Assembly: GCA_039707465.1 (NCBI GenBank)
Contig: CM077644.1
Span: forward strand, 84,080,375-84,144,374
Direction: 5' to 3'
DNA from: Rhabdophis nuchalis
Lineage: Eukaryota > Chordata > Lepidosauria > Squamata > Natricidae
Length of the DNA: 64,000 nt
The notes under the pieces are model-generated. The model was not told where the DNA came from. It worked only from the letters and a program-made list of their open reading frames with translations, and did not search any database. The position numbers were made by a program, and so were the translations under genes. Positions 32,345 through 44,457 of the stretch are shown here, in pieces; within the stretch, counting starts at the first letter, position 1; each line of letters starts with the position of its first letter.

Positions 32345-35300
32345 TTTTTCTTTCTTTTCTTTTTTGAATTTATACCCCGCCCTTCTCCTTTTTAGAACCC
32401 AGGGCGGCGCACAGGCATTATTAAAACCACAATAAAAACAATATACATCATTAAAACATATTAAATTATTAAACCCGTGCTAAAACCCATTTATAACCCT
32501 GCCAAATTGCAATTTATACATAAAAAGTCAGAAACGGGGGGCTATGCTAGGCCGGCTTGTTGGAATAAATACGTCTTAAGACGTTGGCGGAAGAGGCGGA
32601 GGTCCGAGGTAGTGCGAAGGTCGGGGGGTAGGTCGCTCCAGAGGGCCGGGCCCGCCACAGAGAAGGCCCTTCCCCTGGGTGTCACCAACCGGCATTGCCC
32701 AGCCGACGGCACCCGGAGAAGACCCTCTCTGTGGGAGCGGATCGGACGAAGGGATGTATGGGGCAGGAGGCGGTCTCATATATAGCTAGGCCCCGAGCCA
32801 TGGAGCGATTTAAAGACAGTCGTCAACACCTTGAAGCGTACTCGAAAGGCCACAGGCAGCCAGTGCAGCTCACGCAGCAGTGGTGTTATGTGGGCTTGCC
32901 TCGGGAAACCCATAATCACCCGTGCGGCCGCATTCTGTACTAACTGTAGCCTTCGAGTGCACCTCAAGGGGAGCCCCATGTAGAGAGCGTTACAGTAATC
33001 CAGCCGGGATGTCACAAGTGCTTGAGTGACTGTGCGAAAGGCCCCCCGGTCCAGTAAGGGGCGCAACTGGCGTATCAGGCCTACCTGATAAAATGCCCTC
33101 CTGGCCACGGCTGCCACATGGTCCTCCATGGACAGCCGGGAATCCAGGAGGACGCCCAAGTTGCGCGCCCTCTCCACGGGGGCCAGTTGTTCACCCCCCA
33201 TGGCCAGTGTTGGACTTATCTGGCTGAACTGGGGTGCCGGAAACCACAGCCACTCGGTCTTGGACGGGTTGAGTTTGAGTTTGTTACTACCCATCCAGAC
33301 CCGTACGGCCTCCAAACACCAGGACAGCTCCTCAACGGCATCGTTGGGGTGGTTTGGGGTGGATATGTACAGCTGGGTGTCGTCAGCATACAGATGGTAT
33401 TCCACCCCAAAACCACGGATGATCTCGCCCAGCGGCTTCATGTAGGTGTTGGACAGAAGTGGTGAGAGGACCGACCCCTGAGGAACCCCACATATGAGGG
33501 GCCTCGGGGATGACCTCTGCCCTCCTGCCAACACCCATTGCGACCGACCAGAGAGGTAGGATGAGAACCACTGCAGAACAGTACCTCTCAGCCCCAACCC
33601 CCCCAATCGGTGCAAAAAGATACCATGGTCGATGATATCAAAAGCCGCTGAGAGGTCTAATAGGACTAGGATAGAGGAGCAACCTCTATCCCGTGCCCTC
33701 CAGAGATCATCAACCAACACGACCAATGCCGTCTCGGTGCTGTGACTGGCCGGAAGCCGGACTGGCGCGGGTCTAGATAATCAACTTCCTCCAGGTGTCG
33801 AGGAAACTGTTGGGCCACCACACTCTCAACAACCTTCGCTAAAAAGTGAAGGTTGGAGACGGGACGATAGTTTTCTAATAATGCTGGGTCCAGGGATGGC
33901 TTCTTGAGGAGGGGCCTCACCACCGCCTCTTTGAAGATGGTAGGCAAGGACCCCTCACTCAGAGATGAATTCACAATGCCCTGGAACCAGCCTCGTGTCA
34001 CCTCCCAGGATGCCAGTACAAGCCAGGAGGGGCACGGGTCCAATAAACATGTGGTGGCTCTAAGGTTCCTCCGCAACCTGTCCATATCCTCGGTAGTGGC
34101 AAAGTCAAACTCCTCCCAAGGTGTTATCTCAAGACTAGCACCAGACACATTGACTGGATCACTTTCAGTGGAGGGCAGCTCGTTCCGAATCTGAGTGATT
34201 TTGTCCTGCAGAAACACTCCAAATTCCTCTGCTCGACCCTGCAAAGGGGCTTCCCGCGGCCTCAGGTGAAGGAGGGAGTGGGTCACCCCAAACAGGGTGG
34301 CAGGGCGGTTTTCCGCGGACGCGATAAGGGTGGCACAATACTCACGTTTGGCCACTCTTAGCGCCACTAAGTAAGTCCTAATATGGTCTCTCACTAGTGT
34401 TCGGTCAGCTTCGGATTGAGAAGATCTCCACCTACTCTCTAGGCATCTCTTGTGGCGTTTCATCTCCCGAAGCTCCTCGGTAAACCAAGGGGCCTGGGTG
34501 ACTTGACGCCGCATGAGAGGCCGCAAGGGCGCTACTCGGTCCAAGGCCCCCGTGGCCACACTATACCATGTGGCCACTAGATCCTCAGTCGAGTCGCGGG
34601 GCAGGGACACAGGTATTGGCCCAAGCTCCCTCTGGAACCTTTCAGGATCCATCAGGAGCCTGGGGTGGAACCAACTCGGTGTCTCCAGTTCCGCCTCCCC
34701 GCGGTGGGGTGTGATGGTTGGAAAGTCCATCCGAAGGAGAGAGTGATCTGTCCATGACAAGGGTAAGATGACTAAATCCCCTGTTCCGAGATCACTTCGC
34801 CACTGTCCAGAGACAAAAATCAGATCCAGCGTGTGTCCTCCCTCATGAGTGGGGCCCTGAACTACTTGGGTCAGGTCCATGGCCGTCATGGAAGCCATGA
34901 ACTCCCGGGCTGCCTCGGATGTTTCGCCCGCCGATGGCAGGTTAAAGTCCCCCATGACTACCAGTCTGGGGGTCTCCACCGCCATCGCGGCGATCACCTC
35001 GAGTAGCTCGGGCAGGGCTGCTGTTACATAGCGGAGAGCCAGGTATACAATCAGCAAGCCCAACTGCCTCCCTAGGCCCCACTTCACGAAGAGGGACTCA
35101 CAGCCAGTCGTCTGAGGCACAGTGGTCTCCCTCGGCTCCAGACTTTCCTTAACAATAACCACCACCACCCTACCCTGCCTAGGGCCATAGGCTGATGAAA
35201 TTCACGGTAGCCTGGTGGGCACATTTCCACAAGGGGTAAACCCCCCTCAAGGCCCAACCAGGTCTCCGTAATTCCCACCAGGTCCGGGTCCCCCTCTGAC

Positions 35301-35592
35301 ACAAGGTCATTTATGAGGGGGGCTTTGTTCACCATGGACCTGGCATTGCAGAACATCAGCCTGGGACCCCGGCTCTGTAGTCCCAGACCGCCTAGCCCAC
35401 AAGCGGAGCACAGGGGGTTGGGGCAAGCGACCGCTCGTAACCAGCGACCACGAGCCCCTGACCCACAATAGACATCCTGTCTCCCGCCGCCCCTGCCCCT
35501 CCCCAAGACCAACCGAATGGGACGGCCCTCAACAGAGACGACCCCCTGATCCCCCCTCCCTAGTGGACCCCTCCTTTATCCTACTTCCGCCA
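32345..35592 (-). mobile_element. L2/CR1-superfamily LINE, nearly full length, frame-broken
   Basis: About 3.2 kb on the minus strand with EEP endonuclease start (35512), linker, reverse transcriptase and C-terminus, then a 3' UTR ending in TTTATACC / GAATTTAT-type sequence beside a CTTT-rich tract. Breaks: a frame shift in the endonuclease near 35160-35185, a one-base deletion near 33745 in the RT fingers, and a CGA to TGA stop near 32775-32777. It is the longest LINE copy in the window and supplies the domain map for the truncated copies. No clear target duplication. Confidence 0.88.
32560..35512 (-). pseudogene. LINE ORF2: EEP endonuclease and reverse transcriptase, three lesions
   Basis: Part 1 (35512-35165): CNARSMVNKAPLINDLV and VGITETWL, the EEP active-site blocks I and II. 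Part 2 (35168-33745, shifted): VVMGDFNLP and GGHTLDLIF, SWTDHSLL (the SDH-type block), then NYRPVSNLHFLAKVVE. Part 3 (33726-32776, shifted back): LLDLSAAFDIIDH, GVPQGSVLSPLL, YADDTQLYIS, RLDYCNALYMGLP, GPSYI then TGA. The frame resumes as DRLLPHTSLRP and ends near 32560 with QQAGLA. CGA to TGA is a typical CpG-decay lesion; the element at 1112 has CGG at the same place. The intact enzyme would nick DNA and prime on the nick. Confidence 0.85.
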
Positions 35593-36065
35593 GCTGAACT
35601 CAGTGACATATATTTCTAGATATGTACAGTATATTTAAGGATGTAGCTTAGAATAATTTGCCTGTGTATATTATAGGGTCCTTCAGACACATAAAATAAA
35701 TATATTCTGGATTTCAGTAGAAACAAAATAGTGTTATCTACATGAAGAATTTCCCTTAATATACAATCATGCAGTACTCATTGTTGTCTGGAGGGTCTAT
35801 TATTCTCAACATATTTGCACAAAGAAATGATTAAAGTTATATCTAAAAAGAAAGTGTCAATTAAGCTCTAAGTATGTACCAGTATATTCTGGAATGTATA
35901 GTTTTTAAGTGCATACTTTAAAGAAAGTTACAAAAAATGCACATTAAAAAATGTAAATACATTTTTTTTCTTTTTAAAAGATTAAAATAATAGGAGGAGG
36001 AGGAGTACATTAAAAAAATAGCAGGGAAAATAGAAAAGAACAAGATCTGGTAGTGTCTAAGAACA
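35593..36065. other. AT-rich sequence, nothing recognised
   Basis: Nothing recognised beyond an AGG run near 35994-36006. Confidence 0.4.
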
Positions 36066-36069
36066 AGAA

Positions 36070-36212
36070 AGTTGAAGAAAGACTGAGGGATTAATTCTGG
36101 CTGCACAAGACCAAGCTTTAAGAACAATGTATACAGAGTCAGAATTGAGAAGACAGCAACAGGCATCAAGTACCACCTCTGAAAAGAAGCTCAAGGGAAA
36201 AAAACAATCAAC
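36070..36212 (+). pseudogene. R4-like LINE fragment, upstream of CR1 insertion
   Basis: KTEGLILAAQDQALRTMYTE on the plus strand is the R4-type block just before the zinc-knuckle region. The frame continues to KKLKG and is then cut by a minus-strand CR1 end. Confidence 0.65.
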
Positions 36213-36465
36213 CAGAATGGAGTTGGAAAAGTCCTTGTAGGTCTTCCAGTCCAACCCCTGCTCAGGCAGGAGACCCTTTTCAGATAAGTGACTGTCCAGT
36301 CTCTTCTTAAATACCTCCAGTGATGAAGCACCCACAACTTCTGAAGGCAAGCTGTTCCACTGGTTAATTGTCCTCACTGTTAAGAAGTGAGGACAATTAA
36401 TTCCAGCTTGCTTCTCTCCTTGATCAGTTTCCATCTATTGTACCTTGTGGATCTCCTAGTTAGCT
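36213..36465 (-). mobile_element. CR1 LINE 3' end inside R4-like LINE
   Basis: Minus-strand frame gives FLTVRTINQWNSLPSEVV and SLEVFKKRLDSHL, the CR1-type ORF2 C-terminus. It interrupts R4-like coding sequence that resumes near 36465. The middle holds a small inverted duplication around CCTCACTGTTAAGAAGTGAGG (two 10-base arms near 36370-36392). Confidence 0.8.
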
Positions 36466-37100
36466 ACTGCAAGAAGATCATGCAGACTGACTGAAAACAG
36501 TGGCATGACAAAGTAAAAACAATAGTACATTGGAAGATCTGCAAGAAATGCCATTTGCCTGCAAGCAAGATCTGCTGGGACCATAAAATAAAGAAAGTCA
36601 TAGGAAATTAAAGAAGCTAAATTGGTCTGGGATTTTAGAATTCAAACAGGCAGGCACCTGCCACATAATATCCCAGACTTCACAACTGTCAATCAAAAAA
36701 GACAAAAAAGTCTGGATAGTGGACATCACAATAACTGGAGGCAGCAGAACAGACGAGAAAGAACTGGAGAAGGTAACAGGATACAAAGATCTGCAAACAG
36801 AAATAGAACAACTGTGGAAAAAGAAAGCAAAAGTAATACCAATAGTAACATGGGCCTTAGGTGCAATCCCAAAACAATGGAAGGACTACTTGAACACTGT
36901 TGCCATTGATAAAATCACCATTAATCAATTGCCAAAGGCAGCTTTGATTGGAACAGCTTATATCCTGTGATTATAGCTCAAACACCATCAAACGTCTACA
37001 TCTGCTTATTCCAAATTCTTGGAAAGGACTTGATAGATGGAGAAAACTGCCAAATCTAGTCTGAACATCTGGCTGACTGTGCAATGAACCATAATAATAA
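36466..37100 (+). pseudogene. R4-like LINE C-terminus with restriction-like endonuclease motif
   Basis: In order on the plus strand: WHDKVKTIVHWKICKKC (36506 onward; zinc-knuckle/RLE entry), LVWDFRIQTGRHLPHNIPDF, then after a one-base slip in an A-run near 36700-36710 KKVWIVDITITGG, ELEKVTGYKDLQTEIEQLWKK, and WALGAIPKQWKDYL to AALIGTAYIL (stop 36970). PD followed about 15 residues later by VD fits the PD..D restriction-like endonuclease active site of R2/R4-type LINEs. The 3' end is an ATAAT repeat at 37090-37105. Stops and the slip make it a pseudogene. Confidence 0.78.
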
Positions 37101-37105
37101 TAATA

Positions 37106-38700
37106 CAACCCTGAGAACTGAGATGCAACTATTATTTAAAGGAGCAAATTATATATGCACATTAGCTTACATGGCATGGATAAGTTGCTTGAGTGAGATA
37201 AATAATTTTCCCTTTTGCCTTTTTATTGTCGCTATCCTAGCCATACAATAGCATATAAAATTTAATTGCAATGGATTTGATCTTGTCCTTTTTTGGGGGT
37301 GGGGGTGGGGGTGGGAAACAATTATTGGGGGGGGGGAAATCTGCCTAATAGTCTAAAACAATGTTAGGTTTCATGTCTGTAACTGTTTGGCCCTGGGAAT
37401 ATAACTAAAGAAGCTCAAAATTATAGCTTCTTTGAATTTGGCCTTTGCAAGCAATTGAAATACAGCACATCTGGTCCTTCCTGGAATTCTCACAGGGACA
37501 CTTTTCCCATGTTTTAACTAACCACGGCAGATAAGAGCTGTCATCTTAATGTCATGCTAGTTCAGGGAAATCGTTTGTTCTTACTTCAGATAGGACCAGC
37601 TCATCAGTCAGAAGAGTTGCTTAACCTTAGGCAGATACAGTTTTCACCCAGCCCTCCTCCCATGTGCTTTGAGATAAAGACATTAGTATGTGCAGCTGAT
37701 GGCAACACCAGCTCTGAGTATCCTGCCATTGGATGCCAAAGGTGTTCTAAAGCTTTCTTCACTGTGTGACGGGGGCGAGGTGGGGGGGGGGTGGCATTTC
37801 CCACAAGTTAAATGTATTTACAAATGCCTAGCCATGGAATGCTAGCTTCAGGAGGGGAAAGAAGAAATTAAGTAAAAATTGCAGCAATTGTTAGAAGTAT
37901 AACATAAAGTTTATTGAAGCTAGTACATTTGCCTTATTCCAAAGCTGTCCTTTTAATCATTATAAAAGAAATGCAAATAACCAGATAAAGATACTGACAT
38001 GTCTTCATATTTATCATAGTAGATTTGCACTTTACAAAACTCTGCTGCTATAAACCTGTATCTAGGTCAGTTAGGTTTAGCACCAGAAGTCAGAATGACT
38101 AGTCTGCCAAAGATTCAGAAAGCACAGTGCCAATCCTGCTACTGTCCTTATGCCTTCAGTCTAGTTTCCCTGCTGACATTGTCTCCTCATTTGGTTTCTC
38201 AACCACTTGTCCTGCTCCTGCCTATAGTTCCTCACTTCTTTTCTCAGGATATGTGTCACCATTGGAACATGATGCTCATAAAGGTAAGCTAAAGTTCACC
38301 TTTAATAGATGACAGGTAACCAGGTCCAATTGTACCTAATGTTCAGTGCCCAGCACTGAGGAACATTGATCTGTCTAAGAAAATGTTATATAGACTGAAA
38401 TGTTATATAGACTGATAAGAGATTGGTTTATGTTTTCTTCACATATATTCTCTATAGGGACAGAATGGTAAGTGACTGACAATAGTAAAGCTTGATGCAG
38501 GTAGACACTCACTAGCCCAGGATGAGCCAATCAGCATCAGGTGGCTGCCCAGTTAGATGGTGTTTGATGTATTTGAGCAAATGGTCTATCCTGCAACATA
38601 ATCTTTAAAATTTCTATGGGCCAGCAACTCTCTCTCTCAGCACAACCCCAACAACATAGGGTTTTGTTGTGGGGAAATAGAGGAGGAGGAAGCTCTGTTG
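37106..38700. other. Unannotated sequence with G-quadruplex candidate
   Basis: No gene recognised. Homopurine G tracts occur at 37295-37315, 37328-37337 and 37780-37790. Confidence 0.4.
37295..37315 (+). other. G-quadruplex-forming candidate
   Basis: Four G tracts of 5, 5, 5 and 3 separated by single T bases, an ideal parallel G-quadruplex pattern; another run of ten G follows at 37328. Confidence 0.7.
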
Positions 38701-38704
38701 GATA

Positions 38705-38945
38705 TTAAGAGCCAGTTTGGTCTAGTGGTTATGGCACCAGGCTAGAATGTGGTAAAGTGGGAGTTCTAGTTCTGTCTTAGCCCTGAAAGCGTCTGGGTGA
38801 CCTTGGGTCCATCACTCATTCTCAGCCCAACTCACCTCACAGGGTTTTTTTTATAGGAACAATAGGGGGAGAAAATTATGTTGGATATGTTCAAAACCTA
38901 CAGTTATTTGTAAAAATGACATAGGCAGGATACAAATAAATATCC
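38705..38945 (+). mobile_element. tRNA-headed SINE, L2/MIR-like tail
   Basis: Head GAGCCAGTTTGGTCTAGTGG with A box TGGTCTAGTGG, B box GGGAGTTCTAGTTC, then GGTGACCTTGGG, CAACTCACCTCACAGGG, TTATTTGTAAAAATGACA and GGATACAAATAAATA. Plus-strand counterpart of 16275-16535. Confidence 0.8.
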
Positions 38946-39007
38946 AAACAAACAAAAACATGCTTCTTGTCTTCAATTTATAAAAATAATAAGGCAGGAT
39001 ATAAAAT

Positions 39008-39232
39008 TGTGTGTGTGTGTGTGTGTGTGCGTGCACGTGCTGGTCTTGTTGTATTTGGGTGATTGTCTTTGCAACATTTCGGCAAAATCTCACTTGCCAT
39101 CTTCAGGCCTCAGTCTGTGGCTGCGTAGATGCCGCCCTTCCTTAAATCTTGGTGTGGGGGGGTGGGTGGAGTGCTGACTCTGTTGTTGTGAGTGGGTTGA
39201 TTGGCTGTACAGCTGTATCATGATATAAAATA
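39008..39232 (-). mobile_element. Penelope-like (hammerhead-bearing) element remnant
   Basis: GT repeat (39010-39028) followed by the same minus-strand repeat seen at 5.2-5.4 kb: GTATTTGGGTGAT, CACTTGCCATCTTCAGGC, AAATCTTGGTGTGG, GTGAGTGGGTTGATTGGCTG and TGTATCATGATA blocks. Confidence 0.55.
39065..39112 (-). ncRNA. Hammerhead ribozyme motif of the Penelope-like kind
   Basis: Minus-strand order: CTGAAGA, helix II GGCAA with TTGCC, GAAA, then TGTT. The core is complete; the usual cleavage triplet GTC reads GTT, which is still an NUH triplet. Confidence 0.5.
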
Positions 39233-40255
39233 AATAAGAATGTATGTATTGTGTGTGGGTGGGGGGAAATGTAGACATGGTTCAATAACATGTGAATTTG
39301 CCTTTGCTTGGGATCTTTTATGATTCTCAGAAGGCTAGCTGCCTTCATGAATAATTTTGCAAGGTTTTGCTGAGTTTCAAGTAGTATAAGGCCAAGCACT
39401 GAGAGAAAAGATTTATGTTTTCCTGGAGAAACTAAGACAGCCTGACTGGGTTCGACTGACTTTTATTTTGAGAACCATGGCTCTAAACCCCTATCAAAAT
39501 AAAGCTTAGAGGGACAGTTTTCATGACAGCAACAAAAATCATAATCCAGCCCTCAGGATGCAAAACTCGGCAAAATGTTAAATAAAAGAAACTGTGCTAC
39601 CAAACACACAAAGCTGAAATAGCTGGGATTTGCACAGCTCTAATTATCACCACTGCACTCCAGGCTAATGATTATTTCAGCAGAACTGATCATATGAAAT
39701 ATGCACAAATGCTGCATATATGAGCACATATTACAGTGAATACAAAATATTATTTGCTTCAGGAGCAACATCAGTGACCAAGTATGCAACTAGAATGGAT
39801 AAACTGTGTAAAATGGGGAGATAGGAAGAAGAAAAGAAGCCAAATGATAGTCTAGGTTTTCTTACTGCGTTAATTTGTTTTCAGGATCATTTTGTTTTGT
39901 TTTGTTTTTGTTATCTGATCCCAATTAAGATGAACTGATCATTATCAGAGTAAGTGTCTTTAGCTATGAAGTCCAAGAAGGCAATGGGCCATTTAATGTT
40001 ACAGATATTTGAGTCCAATTTAACCAGCCTATGTCAAATATTTATATTTAACCTCTATCTTACTTGCACTGATTATGTTACTTTGTTGAATAATAAAAAA
40101 GTGCAAGCAAACAATGAAGCTCAGAGGGCACCAAGGAATCCACAGTTCAACCCTGAGTTACAAATATTCACTTTTGTTGTAAATATTTAGGATTTCTTCA
40201 CAACTCTGTACATACAGTATTAGTAAACTGTCAAATTCAGCTCTGATTAGAACAT
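39233..40255. other. Unannotated sequence with possible conserved stretch
   Basis: No gene or repeat recognised. 39625-39740 has clustered homeodomain- and POU-like sites (CTAATTAT, CTAATGATTATTT, ATATGCACAAAT) and could be conserved non-coding DNA; this is speculative. Confidence 0.3.
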
Positions 40256-40257
40256 TG

Positions 40258-40482
40258 AACACAGAATAATAAGATTGGAAGGGACCTTAGAGGTCTTGCC
40301 TTCCAACAAGCAGGAGATCCTGTATCATTCCTGACAAATGGCTGACCAGTCTCTTTTTGAAAACCTCCAGTGATGGAGCACCGACAACTTCTGAAGGCAA
40401 GCCATTCCATTAATTAATTGCTTTCAGTCAGGATATGTCTCCTTAGTTCTAGATTGCTTCTCTCCTTGACTAGTGTCCTGAC
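40258..40482 (-). mobile_element. CR1 LINE 3' end
   Basis: Plus-strand markers ATTGGAAGGGACCTTAGAGG, CCTCCAGTGATGGAGCACC and GAAGGCAAGCCATTCC match the other minus-strand CR1 ends. Confidence 0.75.
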
Positions 40483-41774
40483 ATTTCCAGAAAGAGTTGG
40501 AAAAACAATTGCCTCAAAAGATGAACAGATGTTGCCTGTTAATATCATAATGCTTTGATAGAACTAATAATTTCACTTGATGCAACATATATTCCAATGT
40601 TCCTTCAAAGCTTATACCACTATGATAGCTAATGGTAATCTTGCCCAGAACTATTTTAATCTTCTAGGCTAGTGAAGTGAGCCATCACTACTCCTCAAAA
40701 CGGCTATTAACACAATATGACTGGAAGTTGTAGATAACCATGAATTTCCAAAACTGCATTTCTGAACAGCATTAAGTAAACAGCCAAATAAGTGGTAGCT
40801 TAAAGGAACTCAAAACAATGAAGAAATTCGGACCTAAGTATCTTTTATCTGTAAGCAAAATCAAACTTGCTAATATATTAGCAATCTTGTAATATTTCTT
40901 TATAGTCTTTCGTTAATAGGGACTTTACTGTATAGATCGCAAGGTGTCAACATTATATTATGATATGGACCTTTGGAAAGAATACCGAATAGTCATGACC
41001 TAGAAGTCATACTCCTCATGATTTGATGATGGATTTATGCAGTATTATCCTGTTTTTCAAAAGCATGATATATAGCTTAAGAGTTTCCCTTTTATCATTG
41101 TGAAGCATCAAGAAGGATTGATGAAGCAACACATCATGTTTTAATGTACTGAGAGTACAAGAGAAAACAAACAAACAAAAAAGTATGGATCTTTTAATGG
41201 GATTGAAACTGGTGGCTATTTTTCTGGGATTGATTGAATGGGATCATTAAATCTCTTTTGTTGGCTTTAATAGAGAATGATTGAAAAATCAATGGATACA
41301 TACTTCAGACCACAGAAATGATGACATGTCAAAATGTCATAAGGGCTGAAGGGGTAATGATAGAGCTCAGAAGAAAATGGTTAAAGTCTCTCTTTCAGAC
41401 TATAGTGCTTGCCAAGTTGAAAACATGAAAGCTACTAAGTGAACAGCCTTTTACTTTTTTATAGCCTTCAACAATTATTGTGACTAGATGTACATCTTTC
41501 TTTTGTTCTAAAATGGAAAAAAGCCTTCAAAAAAACCTCAATGCTGATAATTCTTTACCAATATGAGAAAAAGACATTATCTCAGTAGCTACTCAACAAT
41601 ATTTCAATTTACACATGAAATTACAGAAGAAAGGAAACACTAAGTATATATATATATAATAAGCTCCCCATACTCGATTGTTGATATTATTATTTCTTAT
41701 TGATATGCACGGCAGGTTTTAAAGCAAAAGGAACTATGCGGATTTTAAATAAGAAGTTTTTATGTAATGTCTAA
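40483..41774. other. AT-rich sequence, nothing recognised
   Basis: No gene or repeat recognised; short AT repeat at 41648-41659. Confidence 0.4.
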
Positions 41775-42206
41775 ACTTTGGTTTATTATTTATTTTATTA
41801 AATTTACACCCCGCCCTTTTTCCTTGCAAGGACCCAGGGCGGCGCACAGGCAATATTAAAAACCATACAAAATGCAAAAATATATTATTAAAAAACTATT
41901 AAATTATATCCCGTGCTAAAACCCATTATAAAACCCTAAGAATTTAAAATTTATCCACATTTAAAAGTCAGAAAACGGGGGTTATGCTAGGCCGGCCTGT
42001 TGGAATAAATAAGTCTTGAGATGCTGGCGGAAGAGGCGGAGGTCCGAGGTGGTGCGTAATTTGGGGGGTAGGTCGTTCCAGAGGGCTGGGCATGCCACAG
42101 AGAAGGCCCTTCCCCTGGGAGTCGCCAACCGCCATTGCCTGGCCGACGGTACCCGGAGAAGGCCCTCTCTGTGGGAGCAGATCGGTCGAAGGGATGTATG
42201 GGGCAT
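41775..42206 (-). mobile_element. L2-like LINE 3' end, 5' truncated
   Basis: ORF2 C-terminus with stop near 41982 (MPHTSLRPICSHREGLLRVPS at 42206, then ACPALWNDLPPKL, RLFRQHLKTYLFQQAGLA), followed by the conserved 3' UTR block and a TTTATTTTATTAAATTT tail. Closest by eye to the 32.3-kb element (shared QQAGLA ending). Truncated at 42206. Confidence 0.85.
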
Positions 42207-43376
42207 GTATCATCGGAATATATTTAGACCAACCTTGGACAGATCACTTTGCTTCTTTTTATGCACATGTGTTTCTCTAGACTTAAGCAGTAATTCATAT
42301 CATCTGAAGAATTTTATCCCAGATTTCACTTTCCTAATAGAAGTAGAATTTAATGTTTATCTTCTGCATTTGACCTCTTAGAAATATTGAAGGATAATGT
42401 AACCCACGTTATTTAAATGCTCAAAGAGTTTAGTGCTATTGTAAAACATGACATTAAAAGATTTAAAGGAGAATATTTGTAGCTCCCAGTTGAAATGAGG
42501 GGTCGTTAGAATGTTACCTAATTTGGGTAATGAAACATTTGCAGGAAAACAACCAAGCTCAGAGAGCACCAATGATCCCCTATTAAAATATTTTAATACC
42601 ATTTCTAAAGACAACCACAGCATTTGATAACCACATTGTACACATCTAATAAAAAATGAGTTATTGCACATCATATTTTGTTTTGCTTTTTTGAATATTA
42701 CTAGCATCATAGCTCTTTATAAATGGGGGGGGGGGAGAGACCAACAATAAATGTTTAAAATGGCCAAGAATTAGTGAAAGAAAACTTGAATTCACTTGGC
42801 AATGCATAAATTATATTATAGGTATAAGCTTTGCATTGTTTAAATTTATTTATTAAATTTATATGCTACCAATCTCCCTGATAAGCTATGGCAGTTTACA
42901 GACCATAAATAGATAAATAGAAAAGGAGTTAAAAATTTAAAACTACGTAAATTTTAGAAAAATTAAAATATGAAAAAAATAGTTGAAATAACAATGGTTG
43001 TTACTTTAAATATATTTTTCTAGTTTAGAAGAAAAATCAGTTTGAAGACGATGTTCACTATACTAGTGTATATTTAAGGAAGAAAAAGCTTTAAAGGTAC
43101 TAAATTATTAGATTTACATTTAAAATCTGTTTCAAAAGATTCCGTTACATTTCCTCATAATCAGTACCTTGATATTTCAACCAAAAATTTCAAGGAGCAT
43201 TCTAGCTTTGGCAAATAAATTATATCCCATAACCGTTCTAAAGTTGGTGATTCAGATTCAAGTATCTGATTGCCGATACTTGAATGCTGTGGTAATAATT
43301 CCTCCAGGACTTCCCCTTCCCATCTCACTTAATATCATTGAAAAAAGTGTCAATTTATTCTATATGTTTTTAAAAT
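42207..43376. other. AT-rich sequence with possible LINE 3' scrap
   Basis: 42840-42915 (TTTATTTATTAAATTTATATGC then CTATGGCAGTTTACAG) may be a decayed minus-strand L2-like 3' end. Nothing else recognised. Confidence 0.35.
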
Positions 43377-43378
43377 AC

Positions 43379-43417
<39 letters not shown>
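43377..43417. repeat. TCTG microsatellite
   Basis: About 10 TCTG units, directly abutting the 3' terminus of a hammerhead SINE-like unit. Confidence 0.9.
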
Positions 43418-43558
43418 TCCACAACACCCTGTTAGGGCCCCAATTAAGGGAGGAAGCATACTGCTTTCCTCTTCTGCCTTTCAGCTCATCACAAGAGACC
43501 ATCTAGACAGAAAGCCATGAGTTCCATTGTGTAATTTTTTTTTTATTGATCAGCTCAA
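43418..43558 (-). mobile_element. Hammerhead SINE-like unit, subfamily 1, 5'-truncated 3' part
   Basis: On the plus strand TTCCACAACACCCTGTTAGG, AATTAAGGGAGGA and GCTCATCACAAGAGACCATC reproduce the 9857 copy; it stops at TTATTGATCAGCTCA, just before the ribozyme. A standalone copy with a microsatellite tail shows that the unit transposes on its own and can be 5' truncated. Confidence 0.75.
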
Positions 43559-44455
43559 TAAATATGGAGCCTTATTTAAGGTAGACTCAATATGGAGCCT
43601 TATTTAAGGTAGACTTTCATTACTTTATCAGAATAAGCACCATGGGACCAGGCTTCTTATCTTGTGATATACCAAGCCCAATTCATTTCAGAGGAGCTCC
43701 TACATCACTAACAAGGAGAATCACTAAGCAGAGTTGCCAAATCTGTTTGGTTCCCAATCCTTCTTATTTCTCAAGGTTTCAGGAATAAACAACCATACTC
43801 TTAAGTTCGCCATGCTATTCAGATAAATATAAGAATGCAGGCCTGGAAAACATCATTTAGATGCATGGTCATAAATCCAGAAACATTTTCCTAGTGACTT
43901 CATATTTGCCCTTTAGATAGGCCTTCTTTGTTACTTAGTCGCATGGTATGAATCACTATTACAAATGCCCTTTCCTTGAGCAACTGTCATATATTCCTCT
44001 CTCCTTTTGTGTTTTCTGACAGTTCCAACTTGCATAAAACACCCAAAAATCATGTTTTCAACAAATGTATTCACCTGTGGATGATAAAATGAAAGAGGTG
44101 GTGGCTGATAGTGCTGAATTATAGGGTGGTGTTTAAAAGCTAAAGAATGATAAAGTCTTGGGGTCTGTAGAGTTCAACATCCATTAAAATGTCTATTTTC
44201 AGTCAACCTCAGCTGAAAGTGCAATTCATCCATTCCATTTTGTCCAGAACAGTCCTGACAAGACAACTTCTTGCTCGACATTGCAGATATTGAGGTTCTT
44301 TCCCCGGCAATAACTTTGCATATTCCAGTATGATAGAAGTATAGAGTGAAATGACCTTCACTGAGTCAATTCACAGATGCCTTCTATGTTTTGAAGGGTG
44401 AAATCATTTATTTTTAAAACAATGCTCATAAGGTAGATAGCAAGAGCCCTTAAGT
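43559..44455. other. Unannotated sequence
   Basis: A segment GGAGCCTTATTTAAGGTAGACT is repeated in tandem at 43567-43613. Nothing else recognised. Confidence 0.4.
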
Positions 44456-44457
44456 TT

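Noticed and set aside
36598..36909. 95-codon frame read as an independent gene
   Set aside because: It is the pre-slip frame of the R4-like C-terminus.
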